Part shown: piece by piece, positions 6,649 through 7,847 of the stretch | Layout of the letters: each line of letters begins with the position of its first letter | Position numbering within the stretch: position 1 is the stretch's first letter | The notes under the pieces: model-generated | What the model was told of the DNA's origin: nothing | The model's database searches: none | Seen by the model: only the letters and a program-made list of their open reading frames with translations | Translations under genes and position numbers: made by a program | Assembly (NCBI GenBank): GCA_025358235.1 | Contig: JANYKH010000208.1 | Coordinates: 1-7,847 of the forward strand | DNA from: Chloroflexota bacterium | GTDB lineage: Bacteria; Chloroflexota; Dehalococcoidia; Dehalococcoidales; RBG-16-60-22 | Length of the DNA: 7,847 nt | Direction: 5' to 3'

Positions 6649-6687
6649 CCTAACCTTTTAGGCCCGGCGCCGAAAAAACAGGCGCCG
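6649..6687 (-). promoter_or_regulatory. two tandem hairpins in the leader of the MoxR operon
   Basis: First in the transcript, 6681-6687 pairs perfectly with 6665-6671 (7 bp, CGGCGCC/GGCGCCG) around a 9-nt loop whose RNA is U-rich. Two bases later, 6658-6662 pairs with 6649-6653 (CCTAA/TTAGG) around the 4-nt loop AAGG. The second hairpin lies 4 nt before the ATG and holds the Shine-Dalgarno-like purines. The first has no T-tract after it, so it is not a plain terminator. It may stabilise the mRNA or bind a regulator; the function is unknown. Confidence 0.35.
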
Positions 6688-6717
6688 TTAGCCCATACCC
6701 ATTAGAAACAGTATAAT
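6688..6717 (+). promoter_or_regulatory. candidate promoter of the 94-aa gene
   Basis: A perfect TATAAT at 6712-6717 lies 18 bp after a weak -35 (TTAGCC, 6688-6693, 3 of 6). The start would be near 6724, about 30 nt before the ATG at 6754. It shares bases with the -10 of the opposing MoxR promoter, so the two could compete for RNA polymerase. Confidence 0.4.
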
Positions 6718-6738
6718 ATTGTTAGCCTCTTAGAACAA
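6710..6738 (-). promoter_or_regulatory. candidate promoter of the MoxR-DUF58-DUF4129 operon
   Basis: On the minus strand TTGTTC (6738-6733, 3 of 6) is 17 bp from TATACT (6715-6710, 5 of 6 to the -10 consensus). The start would be near 6703, giving a leader of about 58 nt that carries both hairpins described at 6649-6687. The -10 box overlaps that of the divergent promoter on the plus strand. Confidence 0.4.
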
Positions 6739-6753
6739 ATCAGGAAAGAACAA

Positions 6754-7038
6754 ATGCTCTGGATAAATAAAAAAAGCCCCCGAGAACTGCCGGATTGGGT
6801 CTATTACTTTTTTCGGGGTATCGTGACACTGAGCGCCAACCTGTCATGTGTGGAAGAATTAACTTACATCAAAAGGGAAAAGGTCAACCTTATCCGTATT
6901 TTTGACCCCATGAAAGTCCCCGATGATGTTGAAATCTCCGATTTTCATTCCCTGGATGACCACCGGGAACTGATTCTGTTTGAAGGCCAGAGGAATGAAA
7001 AAACAGGCGAAATAAAATTGGCACAGGTCGGAAAGTAA
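6754..7038 (+). CDS. small protein of unknown function (94 aa)
   Basis: I do not recognise a family. The ATG has a good Shine-Dalgarno (AGGAAAG at 6742-6748, 5 nt upstream), a perfect TATAAT further upstream and a terminator hairpin directly after the stop, so it is very likely a real single-gene transcript. The protein is soluble and mixed-charge: a basic N-terminus (INKKSPRELPDW), an aromatic patch VYYFFRG at 21-27, one cysteine at C37 (NLSCVEE), a central YIKREKVNLIRIFDP segment, then an acidic part (PDDVEISDFHSLDDH) and a beta-like LILFEGQRNEKTGEIKLA end. Strand-rich alternation suggests a small beta or alpha-beta fold. There is no signal peptide, membrane helix or metal motif. It is divergent from the MoxR operon with overlapping promoters, which hints at, but does not show, a shared role. 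Confidence 0.8.
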   Translation: MLWINKKSPRELPDWVYYFFRGIVTLSANLSCVEELTYIKREKVNLIRIFDPMKVPDDVEISDFHSLDDHRELILFEGQRNEKTGEIKLAQVGK

Positions 7039-7070
7039 AAAAGGGGGGCATCACAGCCCCCCTTAATTTT
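7037..7070. terminator. bidirectional intrinsic terminator between convergent genes
   Basis: A 9-bp stem, 7041-7049 with 7056-7064 (AAGGGGGGC/GCCCCCCTT), closes a 6-nt ATCACA loop. On the plus strand it is followed by AATTTTG, a modest U-tract. On the minus strand the complement of AAAAAA at 7037-7042 gives six T, a better tract. It therefore suits both the 94-aa gene (whose stop codon overlaps the A-run) and the amidohydrolase gene ending at 7083. Confidence 0.88.
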
Positions 7071-7082
7071 GTCTGATTTTAT

Positions 7083-7847
7083 CTATTTGGTTTTGATACC
7101 CAGAATCCGGGCTGCGTTCCCGCCCAGAATCTTGTCCGCCGCCCCGGGCGGCAGAATATCCAGCTTTTTTATCTCCTCGGCATAAGCGCGGACTTTCTCC
7201 GGGCGATAGTCATAGTTAAAAGGCCAGTCCGTGCCGAAGACAAGTTTTTCCGGTTTCACATTGGTGAGGGCGCATTTCAAGGAAGAAATACCCATCTCCC
7301 GTCCCGCCGTGTTGAAATACAGTTTGTCCCAGTAGGTGGTCCAGGGTTTGCTGATAAGCGGCTTGCCGGTGTAAAAACTCTCCCAGCCGGTGCCGAGAAA
7401 TTCCATATAGGCCGTCATGCGATCCGCCACGGAGGAGACGCCGCCGCCAAAGTGGTTCATGATGAATACCAGATCAGGAAAGTCCTCCAGCACGCCACCC
7501 AAACACAGACGCATGGTAGCGATGGCCATATCGAACTCACGGGCCAGGACGTAAGACAGGCCATAGCTTGAAGCCATGGCATCGAGGCCAGCCGGTTCAA
7601 TCGTGACATGGACATCGATAGGCAGCTTATATTTTGCCGCCTTCTCGTAAAAAGGCCACATGGCGCGGTCATCAAGATACTTGCCGTTATTGACAGTCCA
7701 GATGTGGAGACCCTTCATCCCCAGATCATTTACAGCGTGGTCGATTTCATCTAGGGCTGCTTTGCCGGCCATTGGCTGTATGCAGGCATACCCGATGAAT
7801 CGTTTGGAGTTCTTTTTAATCACGCCGGAAGCGAAGGTATTCCAGCG
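7083..7847 (-). CDS. amidohydrolase family protein (Amidohydro_2, ACMSD-like), N-terminus outside window
   Basis: The frame stays open to the window end, giving 254 visible residues. The GTG at 7823 is internal, since the upstream codons read RWNTFASG and continue the family pattern into KRFIGYACIQP. The fold is a metal-dependent TIM barrel. Counting from the GTG, visible elements are GMKGLHIWT (35-43), the metal-ligand strand PIDVHVTIEP with H72, the NHFGGG turn with H124, and the catalytic FGTDWPFNY with D199 near the C-terminus, then GGNAARILGI (234-243), the usual family ending. Relatives include aminocarboxymuconate-semialdehyde and resorcylate decarboxylases and various hydrolases, so the substrate is unknown. 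The HxH motif expected near the start lies outside the window. No signal peptide can be judged. A terminator hairpin follows the stop by about 20 bp. Confidence 0.92.
   Translation of the reverse strand, partial: RWNTFASGVIKKNSKRFIGYACIQPMAGKAALDEIDHAVNDLGMKGLHIWTVNNGKYLDDRAMWPFYEKAAKYKLPIDVHVTIEPAGLDAMASSYGLSYVLAREFDMAIATMRLCLGGVLEDFPDLVFIMNHFGGGVSSVADRMTAYMEFLGTGWESFYTGKPLISKPWTTYWDKLYFNTAGREMGISSLKCALTNVKPEKLVFGTDWPFNYDYRPEKVRAYAEEIKKLDILPPGAADKILGGNAARILGIKTK

Overview
The window reads as a piece of a bacterial chromosome, most likely from an anaerobe. It has mid-range base composition (a little over 50% G+C by eye), densely packed genes and short intergenic gaps. Rubrerythrin next to an iron-sulfur flavoprotein-like gene is a typical anaerobe combination. 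The mix of genes (amidohydrolase of the Amidohydro_2 type, DHA2-type MFS pump, MoxR/DUF58 cluster) would fit Chloroflexota/Dehalococcoidia or a Firmicutes-like anaerobe, but nothing here proves the taxon. I see no IS element, CRISPR array, tRNA or rRNA.

Layout, left to right. (1) Positions 2-313 (+) hold the C-terminal end of an MFS drug-efflux-type transporter cut by the window edge. (2) A recognisable sigma70-type promoter (372-400) precedes a 248-aa flavodoxin-fold oxidoreductase (444-1190, +) with an Isf-like CX2CX2CX7C cysteine cluster. (3) A complete rubrerythrin (1282-1860, +) has its own extended -10 promoter, a strong Shine-Dalgarno and a textbook intrinsic terminator. (4) A minus-strand block transcribed right to left: MoxR-type AAA+ ATPase (5709-6644), DUF58 protein (4472-5752), DUF4129 membrane protein (3147-4475), then an acyltransferase-3 membrane protein (1915-3096) that probably has its own promoter. 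(5) A divergent 94-aa protein of unknown function (6754-7038, +) starts from a promoter whose -10 box overlaps that of the MoxR operon. (6) A bidirectional terminator separates it from a convergent metal-dependent amidohydrolase (7083-7847, -) that is cut at its N-terminus by the window end.

How they work together. The flavoprotein and rubrerythrin are plausible partners in redox or oxidative-stress metabolism, though each seems to have its own promoter. MoxR, DUF58 and DUF4129 form the classic AAA+ / vWA-like / membrane-protein cluster, thought to act as an ATP-driven chaperone-like assembly at the membrane. Normally the third gene carries a periplasmic transglutaminase domain between its membrane bundle and the DUF4129 tail. 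Here that domain is absent and replaced by a short loop, which is the most notable observation in the window. Everything else is fairly ordinary, and I do not see convincing evidence of a wholly new system.
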